Shown here piece by piece: positions 55,515 to 63,129 of a stretch of DNA of 64,000 nucleotides (position 1 is its first letter; each line of letters begins with the position of its first letter). Below the pieces are notes generated by a model. That model saw only the letters and a program-made list of their open reading frames with translations. It ran no database searches and was not told the DNA's origin. Position numbers and translations under genes: made by a program. The stretch is from UBA4582 sp002389265 (GTDB lineage Bacteria; Pseudomonadota; Gammaproteobacteria; Pseudomonadales; Azotimanducaceae), in contig CALSRT010000003.1 in the NCBI GenBank assembly GCA_943788825.1, positions 248,001-312,000 on the forward strand, in the 5' to 3' direction.

Positions 55515-57182
55515 ATGAAAACGGCCCGGCTATTGCCGGTACTGCTCGCGTTTTGCATGTTTTCAACAGGCGCTAGTGGCCTGGTCAGTGAGTATCTGTT
55601 AGCGACGATTACCACCTACATTCTTGGTAACTCTATCGAGCAATTTTCGCTAGTGATAGCCAGCATGATGCTCATGATGGGTGTTTCCGGTTTTGTTCAA
55701 AGCAAAATGACAGATCGGAATCTGTTGCAAAAATTTATTGCTGTAGAAGTGTTAATGGCGTTGCTGGGTGGTTTTGCGCCGTTGGCCATATATGCGTCTT
55801 ATGGTTATTTAGATCACTACTTTACGATCATTCACTACGGTTTTGTTTTGTCCATCGGTTTTCTGATCGGTTTTGAAATTCCGCTGGTGATGCGGATTAT
55901 TGAGAAACAAAATATTCCACTGAAAACGAATCTGACTATCGTCTATGCAATGGATTATGTGGGTGCATTTGTCGGCGCACTTATCTGGGTGAATTATCTG
56001 CTGAAGAATTTTCCGCTGTCTGAAATCAGTTTCATTGTTGCCGGATTTAATTTCATTGTTGCTGTCATTACAATACTGTACTTCCTTTATGTCAAAGTAA
56101 TAGATCGCCCGGCCATGCAAATACTAGCGCTGCTCTTGACGGCCGCCGCACTGCTGTTTGGTTGGGCTAATAACAGGGATTTTAGCGCATTATTAGAGCA
56201 AAAATTTTACGACGACCCTATCGTTTACAAGAAGACCACAAGATACCAGCATCTTGTGATGACACATAATTCAAAAATCGATGACACGCGTTTGTATATT
56301 AACGGCAATACTCAGTTCTCTTCCTTAGATGAGGGGCGCTACCATGATTTTCTTGTACATCCAGTAATGACTGTCGCGCCAGCCATAAAGCATGTGCTGG
56401 TGTTGGGTGGTGGTGATGGGCTTGCGCTTCGAGAAGTCATCAAATACGCAGAGGTGGAATCTGTGACGCTGGTAGACCTTGATCCTGAAATGATCAATAT
56501 CGCGACAAATAATCAGATATTAACCGCCTTGAATAACCATGCTTTTCAGCATGCTAAAGTGAATGTGGAGTCGATCAACACTTATGTCGCAGGTTCAAAA
56601 CAAGCCATTTATATGCGTGAGGTGGGCTACGAAGCCGGCGAGCGAGAGTGGGTGGCTAGTGTCGAAGTGTTTAATATTGATGCTGACCAATTTTTAAAAA
56701 AACAGCCGAAACAAAAATGGGATGCGGTAGTGATAGACCTGCCAGACCCATCGTCGATTGAGTTGAGCAAACTTTATAGCAAACAATTTTATCAGTCATT
56801 ACGGCGTTACTTGACAGCGGATGCCTACGTGGCCATTCAATCAACTTCTCCGTATCACGCAAAAGAGGCCTACCTGTCTATTGGTGAAACATTAAAGGCA
56901 GCAGGGTTCAAAGTTTTGCCCTACAGGCAGAACATACCGTCCTTCGGTGATTGGGGCTATTACCTTGCGTGGATCGGTACACGGAGTTCAGAGGCGGTTA
57001 AATTACAGCTTTCTGCCTTGCCTGAGTTCAAGGTTGATACGGATTTTATAACGCCTGAATTGTTGGCGGCATCCTTTGCGTTTGGTAAAGGCGAATTGGT
57101 TGCTGATAATCCCTGTGTGAATACACTCATGCAACCCTGTCTGTTGACGAATTATTTGGACAGGAGTTGGTTGCTAGAATGA
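55515..57182 (+). CDS. speE: Membrane-fused polyamine aminopropyltransferase (spermidine synthase)
   Basis: This 555-residue fusion has a membrane part at about residues 1-215 with six or seven helices, followed by a spermidine-synthase catalytic domain. The catalytic domain shows DDPIVYKKTTRYQHLVMTH, the AdoMet-type loop GGGDG (298-302), VDLDPEM with Asp321, and the active-site Asp motif in VIDLPDPSSIELSKLYSK. It would transfer the aminopropyl group of decarboxylated AdoMet to an amine at the membrane. The AdoMet decarboxylase gene lies two genes downstream and supplies the donor. The stop overlaps the channel start (ATGA). Confidence 0.9.
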   Translation: MKTARLLPVLLAFCMFSTGASGLVSEYLLATITTYILGNSIEQFSLVIASMMLMMGVSGFVQSKMTDRNLLQKFIAVEVLMALLGGFAPLAIYASYGYLDHYFTIIHYGFVLSIGFLIGFEIPLVMRIIEKQNIPLKTNLTIVYAMDYVGAFVGALIWVNYLLKNFPLSEISFIVAGFNFIVAVITILYFLYVKVIDRPAMQILALLLTAAALLFGWANNRDFSALLEQKFYDDPIVYKKTTRYQHLVMTHNSKIDDTRLYINGNTQFSSLDEGRYHDFLVHPVMTVAPAIKHVLVLGGGDGLALREVIKYAEVESVTLVDLDPEMINIATNNQILTALNNHAFQHAKVNVESINTYVAGSKQAIYMREVGYEAGEREWVASVEVFNIDADQFLKKQPKQKWDAVVIDLPDPSSIELSKLYSKQFYQSLRRYLTADAYVAIQSTSPYHAKEAYLSIGETLKAAGFKVLPYRQNIPSFGDWGYYLAWIGTRSSEAVKLQLSALPEFKVDTDFITPELLAASFAFGKGELVADNPCVNTLMQPCLLTNYLDRSWLLE

Positions 57183-57868
57183 TATTGAGTTTCATCTTGC
57201 GCGGCTATAAGAAAGTGCTTTCTCGAGTGCATGAATATGCTTGGGTTACCTTGTTTGTATCAATCGCGCTGCTGTATGTGCTGAGTTGTTTTGTCATGTT
57301 TTTTGCCGCCGAGGATCAGATTTTTGAAAAGTACACTTGGTGGTTATCGGTCACTATAACGACGGTTGGTTACGGTGATTATTCGCCATTAACAACCTAT
57401 GGGCGGGTCTGTGCCGGGGTCATCATGTTCATTGGCATCGGTACAGCAGGCCTGGTGATCGGCAAGGCGGCTGAGTCGGTTATTGATTTTGTGAACAAAA
57501 ACAGGAAAGGTTTGAGGAAGATGAGTCATGCAAAACATACCGCCATCATGGGCTACCGACAGGGACGCACTGAAAAAGTCATTGCGGAACTGCTGAGTAA
57601 TAATCCTGCAGAAAAGCAGGTTCTTTGCTCTTTTGGTCAAAAAGAAAACCCAATTCGGTTTGATATTCCCCCGGGTAATGTTGCGGTTGATTCGCTAATG
57701 GTATTTACACGGATGAAGAAAAAGTATGGCGCCACAGTGCTCGCGGTTAAGGATAGCCACGTGACGCTCAACCCTGAGCTTCTCTTGACCGTCAAATCGG
57801 GCATGGCGCTGTTCTATGCTGCTCTCACAAGACTTGTAGACATAGACCTTGCTGGTCTTGAGGTGTAG
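57179..57868 (+). CDS. Two-TM potassium-type ion channel with cytosolic domain
   Basis: The 229-residue product has a first transmembrane helix (about 22-44), a pore helix with the selectivity filter TVGYGD (residues 62-67), and a second helix (VCAGVIMFIGIGTAGLVIG). A cytosolic domain of about 130 residues begins near KHTAIMGYRQGRTEKVI and resembles a partial RCK/TrkA-N fold, although no intact dinucleotide GxGxxG motif is seen. I chose ATG 57179, which overlaps the spermidine synthase stop by 4 bp and has AGGAG upstream; a TTG at 57167 opens the frame. Polyamines are known blockers of such pores, so regulation by the cluster's own product is attractive. Confidence 0.88.
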   Translation: MILSFILRGYKKVLSRVHEYAWVTLFVSIALLYVLSCFVMFFAAEDQIFEKYTWWLSVTITTVGYGDYSPLTTYGRVCAGVIMFIGIGTAGLVIGKAAESVIDFVNKNRKGLRKMSHAKHTAIMGYRQGRTEKVIAELLSNNPAEKQVLCSFGQKENPIRFDIPPGNVAVDSLMVFTRMKKKYGATVLAVKDSHVTLNPELLLTVKSGMALFYAALTRLVDIDLAGLEV

Positions 57869-57870
57869 CC

Positions 57871-58269
57871 GTGAACCAGCGATCCGCGAAATTAAACCCT
57901 GATGCTTTAATGACCCGAGACGGTACCAGCTTTGCCGGGCTGCATGTTACCGTCGACCTGTATGGGGCGATCGAGCTTGACAATATCAGTCTGATTGAAA
58001 AAGTGATGCGCGAGTGCGTGGTAGAATGTGGAGCGACCTTATTGCACATTTATCTCAAGCACTTCACGCCGAATGAAGGGGTGACCGGCGTTGCGGTGCT
58101 GGCTGAGTCCCATATCAGTGTTCACACATGGCCAGAGAGAGGTTTTGCGGCGTTTGATCTGTTTATGTGTGGTGATGCGCAGCCCGAGAAAGCCATCGCT
58201 ATTTTGGAGGCGCGGTTCTGCGCCAAGCGAGCTGCCGTCAATGTCTTTCGGCGCGGGTTGGATCTCTAA
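57871..58269 (+). CDS. speD: S-adenosylmethionine decarboxylase proenzyme SpeD
   Basis: This 132-residue pyruvoyl enzyme makes decarboxylated AdoMet, the aminopropyl donor for spermidine synthesis. The self-cleavage site is Glu79-Ser80 in LAESHISVHTWPE, with Ser80 becoming the pyruvoyl group; the catalytic Cys100 lies in FDLFMCGDA. The length fits the small bacterial (class 1B) form. It starts at a GTG 2 bp after the channel stop and closes the cluster, whose next neighbour (crotonase) is 200 bp away. Confidence 0.94.
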   Translation: MNQRSAKLNPDALMTRDGTSFAGLHVTVDLYGAIELDNISLIEKVMRECVVECGATLLHIYLKHFTPNEGVTGVAVLAESHISVHTWPERGFAAFDLFMCGDAQPEKAIAILEARFCAKRAAVNVFRRGLDL

Positions 58270-58470
58270 CAGGCACTTTGGTTTGTGGTTGTGATGTTCC
58301 AATTGGCCATGGATCTTTGCTGCCGAGCGGCTGCGTGGAATCAATGTAGTGAGGCAACGGGTTGTTGCGCTAAGAGCGCTGGACCTGGCGAGCAGTTTCA
58401 TCAACACTTGATACTAGGGAGTGGGCCTTAAGGTCAAAGAGGCCATATCAATAAGTAAGGAGCGCGGCCA

Positions 58471-59370
58471 ATGTCAGAACAACCAGTGATTTATGAAGAG
58501 CGCGACGGGATAGCGATTATCGCCATTAATCGGCCCGATAAGAAGAACACCCTGACCGAGTCAGTGGTTCAGGGTATTGCGGATGGCATCGATCAGGCGA
58601 CGCGATCACCGCAGGTTGCCGCAATTGTTTTGCGAGGTGTGGGTGATACCTTTACCGCCGGCTATGATCTGACCAGCAAAGAGCGCTGGGACACACCCTA
58701 TGGCGCGCCTTCGGTTAAGGCGCGAGATGGCGCCTGGGATCCTGTTCGGGACATGCAGTTCATGGGGAATAATGTGCGCCGCTTTATGAAAATATGGGAG
58801 TGCCCCAAGCCCGTGTTAGGTGAAATTCGAGGCTGGGCTGTGGGCGGCGCGACCGATCTGGTGCTGTGCTGTGATATGTTGTTTATGGCCTCAGACGCGC
58901 ATATCGGCTATGCGCCAAGCAGGATCTATGGGACGCCTACCACCATGATGTGGGTTTATCGCCTAGGCCTTGAGCATGCCAAGCAATTTCTGCTCACCGG
59001 TAGGGCGATCGACGCGGCGACGGCCTTGCGCATAGGCCTGGTATCCTATGTGGAGGATCCGGCAGATCTGTCAGCGATCGTGGAGGCAGAGGCGCAGCGG
59101 TTTCAGCATATCCCCGCGAACCAATTGGCATTGAACAAGCTATTGGTCAATCAGGCGTTTGAGAATATGGGACTGCGAACCACACAAATGTTGGGGACCT
59201 TGTTTGATGGCGTCACTCGGCATACGGAAGAAGCCTATCGTTGGGTTGAGGGTTTCGAAGAGAAGGGGTTTCGCGAGGTCATTCGCGAGCGAGACCAGCC
59301 TTGGCAGGACTACGGGGAGAAGCCGAAACCCGATGGGCCCGATATGGATATTGCCGGAAAGGAGGACTGA
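58471..59370 (+). CDS. Enoyl-CoA hydratase/isomerase family protein (crotonase)
   Basis: The 299-residue protein has the crotonase fold: NRPDKKNTLTESVV, the oxyanion-hole segments DTFTAGYDL and IRGWAVGGATDLVL, and the C-terminal helical region. The second segment lacks the usual catalytic Glu order, and AHIGYAPSRIYGTP replaces the typical GLTPG. It is slightly longer than a typical hydratase (about 260). It hydrates or isomerises an unsaturated acyl-CoA in beta-oxidation-type pathways. The thioesterase gene follows after 3 bp, suggesting a two-gene operon. Confidence 0.88.
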   Translation: MSEQPVIYEERDGIAIIAINRPDKKNTLTESVVQGIADGIDQATRSPQVAAIVLRGVGDTFTAGYDLTSKERWDTPYGAPSVKARDGAWDPVRDMQFMGNNVRRFMKIWECPKPVLGEIRGWAVGGATDLVLCCDMLFMASDAHIGYAPSRIYGTPTTMMWVYRLGLEHAKQFLLTGRAIDAATALRIGLVSYVEDPADLSAIVEAEAQRFQHIPANQLALNKLLVNQAFENMGLRTTQMLGTLFDGVTRHTEEAYRWVEGFEEKGFREVIRERDQPWQDYGEKPKPDGPDMDIAGKED

Positions 59371-59373
59371 TCG

Positions 59374-60195
59374 TTGCACCCAAAATTAGCCGAGCTGATC
59401 CAAATTTTAGACTTGGAACAGATCGAGAACGACATATTCAGAGGCTATCACCCGCAGGACGGTCGAGGTCGCCTCTACGGTGGTCAAATTATGGCGCAGG
59501 CATTGATCGCGGCAGGTAGAACCGTGTCGGCCGATCGTCCGCCACACTCCCTGCACGGCTACTTCTTGCGCCCCGGTGACCCTGCGGTGCCCGTGTTGTT
59601 TATGGTGGAACGAATTCGCGACGGCCGGTCTTTTACCACCCGTCGAATTGTCGCAATTCAACACGGTCGGGCGATTTTCAGCATGGATACCTCCTTTCAA
59701 GTGGTAGAGGACGGTTTGAATCATCAGGCCGAGATGCCAGCGGTACAACGCCCAGATGATGCTACTCTCGCCAGGGTCAATCAGAGTGATGCGTTTGTAA
59801 CATTTCTGTTGGAGTACAAAGCCAAGTTGGCCCGCCAACCATTACCGCCCCAGCAGCACCACTGGTTTCGAGCCAATGGGACAATTGCCGCAGATGACCC
59901 CCTCTTGCATGCGGCATTGCTGACGTTCCAGTCCGACGACGCACTGCTTTCAACGTCTCGCTTGCCCCATGCCGGAAAGTTTGAGCGCAAGGATATGCAA
60001 TCGGCCAGCCTGGATCACGCCATGTGGTTCCACCGGCCCGTGGTGCGAGTGGACCAATGGTTGCTCTATGCTCTGGATGCGCCCCAAGCGGCGGCAGCAA
60101 GAGGCTATAACCGCGGGTTGATGTTCACCGAGGCGGGCGAACTGGTTGCTTCTACTATCCAAGAGTCGCTGATGCGGTTGCGCAAGAATCCGTGA
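59374..60195 (+). CDS. tesB: Acyl-CoA thioesterase II (TesB family)
   Basis: This 273-residue double-hotdog thioesterase has the N-terminal signature FRGYHPQDGRGRLYGGQIMAQAL and HSLHGYFLRPGD, and the catalytic Asp in SLDHAMWFHRP with the following YALDAPQAAAARGYNRG. It releases free acids from acyl-CoAs. The start is a TTG at 59374, with GGAGG (59361-59365) eight bases upstream inside the end of the crotonase gene, so translation is coupled. Confidence 0.92.
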   Translation: MHPKLAELIQILDLEQIENDIFRGYHPQDGRGRLYGGQIMAQALIAAGRTVSADRPPHSLHGYFLRPGDPAVPVLFMVERIRDGRSFTTRRIVAIQHGRAIFSMDTSFQVVEDGLNHQAEMPAVQRPDDATLARVNQSDAFVTFLLEYKAKLARQPLPPQQHHWFRANGTIAADDPLLHAALLTFQSDDALLSTSRLPHAGKFERKDMQSASLDHAMWFHRPVVRVDQWLLYALDAPQAAAARGYNRGLMFTEAGELVASTIQESLMRLRKNP

Positions 60196-60250
60196 AACGA
60201 ATGCGTTAGACTAGGCCGATTAATTTACTGGGTGATCAGGCGAAGGCTGG

Positions 60251-61027
60251 ATGAGTAACGCGCGCAATACATACCTGCGGGAAATGGGCATTGATGTCTG
60301 GGTCTTACGGGAGAACGTGCCTGACAGTCCGGTTGGCATTGAGCGTCTCGGTGCTCGCCAGGAAATTGCGGTGGAGCAGGCGCCGCCTGTGGCTTTGGTT
60401 CAACGCGCGCAGGCTCCAGCTAATCGGCAGCCAGCATCGCCAACCACTCAGGCCAGGTCGGCCACCAAGGACGCAGTCTTGCCAGGTCGGTCAGCGTCCC
60501 AGACGAGCCAGTTAGAGCCTAAGGAAACCACGATCAAGCCGGTTGGTCAGCCGGAACCCGAGTTTCTGCTGTGTTTTATGGATTACACAGTGGCAGAACA
60601 GGACTTCAGCTGTGTTTTCTATTTACCCTACGCGACCCGGTCTTTACCCCTTGAAGTGAGCCGTTTCGCAGACAGCATAGGGGTCGCCCGGTTTTCTCAA
60701 CTGACAGTGCCGGAACGCAGTGAGTTGCGCTGGCCCATGGTCAAGGCTGCCCACATAGCGCAGTCAGCAGCCGAGGCGAAACAGGTGGTTGGCGCGGGCA
60801 TCAATCAGCGTGGGCGCCATGTGCTGGTATTCGGTCAAGCAGCCTTTGAGTATTTCGATATCCCTCCGCAGGCGCCGCTAGGCGTCTCCTGTGCAGTGGC
60901 GGGCAAAGTGCTATGGCCTCTGGCAGACGTTAATCATTACTTTACCGAGACTGACGCGAAGATTGAGTTGTGGCGAATCCTGGTTGAGATCAAGGCAAGT
61001 GGTGCGCTTGGGGCGAGGAATGTCTAA
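60251..61027 (+). CDS. holD: DNA polymerase III psi subunit (HolD)-like protein with a long linker
   Basis: The 258-residue product begins RNTYLREMGIDVWVLRENV, which resembles the N-terminal psi peptide of E. coli HolD (a stretch that binds chi). It then has a Gln/Ala/Pro/Ser-rich low-complexity linker (about residues 40-95) and a globular C-terminal domain (PEFLLCFMDYTVAEQD, GRHVLVFGQAAFEYFDI, NHYFTETDAKIELWRILVEI). The E. coli protein is only about 137 residues. The order with rimI and then prfC is that of E. coli holD-rimI-(yjjG)-prfC, which is the strongest support. It overlaps rimI by 8 bp. Confidence 0.65.
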   Translation: MSNARNTYLREMGIDVWVLRENVPDSPVGIERLGARQEIAVEQAPPVALVQRAQAPANRQPASPTTQARSATKDAVLPGRSASQTSQLEPKETTIKPVGQPEPEFLLCFMDYTVAEQDFSCVFYLPYATRSLPLEVSRFADSIGVARFSQLTVPERSELRWPMVKAAHIAQSAAEAKQVVGAGINQRGRHVLVFGQAAFEYFDIPPQAPLGVSCAVAGKVLWPLADVNHYFTETDAKIELWRILVEIKASGALGARNV

Positions 61028-61487
61028 GGAGGAATTCGCACCGCAGTTTTTGCCTATGCAAGACGCAGACATCGATGTAGTCATTAAAAATGAACGTCGA
61101 GCCTATTCGCATCCCTGGACCGAAGGAATATTCCGTGACTGTCTGGCGTCGGGTAACGAATGCTGGATGTTGATGGTGGCGCAACGTATCGTGGGGCACG
61201 CCATTCTGTCGATGGGTGCCGGAGAGTCGCACCTGCTCAATATCTGTGTTAATCCTGAATTTCAGGGGCAGGGTTTCGGTGAGCAGTTACTGGTGCATAT
61301 CGTTGAACGCGCCATTGTGAACCGCTGCAGCTGTGTGTTTTTGGAAGTTCGAGCGTCTAATCTGACTGCGTATAAGCTCTATGAACGCCAAGGTTTTAAT
61401 GAAATAGGGATTCGAAAAAATTATTACCCCGGCCAAATGGGCGGAGAAGACGCACTGGTCCTGGTGAAGGAACTAATACTCGAGTGA
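61020..61487 (+). CDS. rimI: Ribosomal protein S18 alanine N-acetyltransferase RimI
   Basis: This 155-residue GNAT acetyltransferase has the acetyl-CoA binding loop NPEFQGQGFGEQLL (motif Q-x2-G-x-G), the conserved AYSHPWTEGIF near the N-terminus and YERQGFNEIGIRKNYYPGQMGGEDALVL at the end (core NYY). It acetylates the N-terminal alanine of S18. ATG 61020 overlaps the holD-like gene by 8 bp and has GGGGCGAGGA upstream; the longer frame from 60891 is not needed. Confidence 0.93.
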   Translation: MSKEEFAPQFLPMQDADIDVVIKNERRAYSHPWTEGIFRDCLASGNECWMLMVAQRIVGHAILSMGAGESHLLNICVNPEFQGQGFGEQLLVHIVERAIVNRCSCVFLEVRASNLTAYKLYERQGFNEIGIRKNYYPGQMGGEDALVLVKELILE

Positions 61488-61490
61488 TTG

Positions 61491-61520
61491 TTTCTCATCG
61501 ATCGCCAGCATCGGTATAAT
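61491..61520 (+). promoter_or_regulatory. Candidate promoter of prfC
   Basis: A perfect -10 TATAAT (61515-61520) lies 28 bp before the prfC start, with a weak -35 TTTCTC (61491-61496) at 18 bp spacing. It is followed by a GC-rich stretch GCCCCGCGC. It is the only promoter-like sequence in the rimI-prfC gap. Confidence 0.4.
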
Positions 61521-61548
61521 GCCCCGCGCTTTGCATATCTGAGACCTC

Positions 61549-63129
61549 ATGCCAATTATCGAAGACATCAAGAAACGGCGAACCTTTGCGATCATCTCGC
61601 ACCCAGACGCTGGTAAGACCACGATTACTGAGAAATTGCTCCTTTATGGCAAGGCGATTCAGCTAGCGGGCACCGTAAAATCGAAGAAGTCTGATCGCTA
61701 TGCGACATCCGACTGGATGGAGCTGGAAAAGCAGCGTGGTATTTCGATTACCACCTCGGTGATGCAGTTTCCTTACAAAGGCTGCGTGGTCAATTTACTC
61801 GACACACCAGGACATGAAGACTTCTCCGAGGATACCTACCGAACCCTGACCGCCGTTGACTCAGTGTTGATGGTCATTGATGGTGCCAAGGGTGTGGAAG
61901 ATCGTACGATCAAACTGATGGAAGTCTGTCGGCTGCGAGATACGCCGATTTTGACGTTTATCAACAAGCTTGACCGAGAAGTCAGAGACCCCATTGAGGT
62001 GCTAGATGAAGTCGAAGATATCCTCAAAATCAAGTGTGCGCCCATGACCTGGCCAATCGGTATGGGGCAGAATTTCAAGGGTGTTTATCATCTATACAAG
62101 GATGAAGTGTACCTTTTTAAATCGGGCAAAGGTGAAGGTTTTGCTGAGACCGAGACGATAAAAGGGATCTCCAGTGACGCTGCGATTGAGGCCTTGGGTA
62201 ACCTGCATGAAGAGTTGCTGGCGGAAATTGAGCTGGTCAAGGGCGCAAGTCATCCATTCGATCTTGAAGAATATTTGGCTGGCGCATTGACGCCAGTCTA
62301 CTTCGGTACGGCGCTGCGTAATTTTGGTGTCATGGAAATGCTCGATGGGTTTGTCGAATATGCGCCGTCACCCCTGCCCCGTGAGGCGAGCGGTCGTGTT
62401 GTGGATCCCCATGAAGGACAATTTTCCGGTTTCGTCTTCAAAATTCAGGCAAACATGGATCCTAAACATCGTGATCGGATTGCATTTTTACGGGTTTGCT
62501 CTGGTCGCTATCAACAAGGCATGAAGATGCACCATGTGCGCATGGGCAAGGACGTGCGAGTTAGCGATGCCGTGACTTTTCTCGCCGGTGAGCGATCCCA
62601 GGCAGAGGAAGCCTGGTCAGGTGACATTATTGGCTTACATAATCATGGCACCATACAGATCGGCGATACCTTCACCGAGGGCGAGAAGTTCAAATTTCTC
62701 GGTGTGCCACATTTTGCCCCTGAACTGTTTCGTCGGGTTCAGCTGCGCGATCCGTTGAAAAGCAAGCAACTGCGTCAGGGGCTGACCCAGCTGTCAGAAG
62801 AGGGCGCCACTCAGGTCTTCATGCCATTGGCTAATAATGATCTGATCTTGGGCGCCATTGGCATTCTGCAGTTTGACGTGGTCGCATTTCGTCTCAAAGA
62901 TGAATACAAGGTCGATTGCAATTATATGCCAGTGGCGGTCAATACGGCGCGTTGGGTGGAGTGTGATGATCCTAAAATGCTGGCGGAATTCAAGCGCAAG
63001 ACAGAGACCCATCTCGCCATTGACGGCAGTGGTCACTTGACCTATCTGGCGCCAACTCGGGTGAACTTGAGCTTAATTGAGGAAAGATGGCCGGATATTC
63101 GCTTCCGGGCGACGCGAGAAATCTTCTAG
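61549..63129 (+). CDS. prfC: Peptide chain release factor 3 (RF3)
   Basis: This 526-residue translational GTPase recycles RF1/RF2 after termination. The G1 motif is SHPDAGKTT (about residues 17-25), switch II is DTPGHEDFSEDTYRTL, and the guanine-specificity motif NKLD lies in TFINKLDRE. The RF3-type C-terminal domains (VFKIQANMDPKHRDRIAFLR; LTQLSEEGATQVF) are complete. The stop TAG forms a CTAG shared with the stop of the convergent gene. Confidence 0.97.
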   Translation: MPIIEDIKKRRTFAIISHPDAGKTTITEKLLLYGKAIQLAGTVKSKKSDRYATSDWMELEKQRGISITTSVMQFPYKGCVVNLLDTPGHEDFSEDTYRTLTAVDSVLMVIDGAKGVEDRTIKLMEVCRLRDTPILTFINKLDREVRDPIEVLDEVEDILKIKCAPMTWPIGMGQNFKGVYHLYKDEVYLFKSGKGEGFAETETIKGISSDAAIEALGNLHEELLAEIELVKGASHPFDLEEYLAGALTPVYFGTALRNFGVMEMLDGFVEYAPSPLPREASGRVVDPHEGQFSGFVFKIQANMDPKHRDRIAFLRVCSGRYQQGMKMHHVRMGKDVRVSDAVTFLAGERSQAEEAWSGDIIGLHNHGTIQIGDTFTEGEKFKFLGVPHFAPELFRRVQLRDPLKSKQLRQGLTQLSEEGATQVFMPLANNDLILGAIGILQFDVVAFRLKDEYKVDCNYMPVAVNTARWVECDDPKMLAEFKRKTETHLAIDGSGHLTYLAPTRVNLSLIEERWPDIRFRATREIF

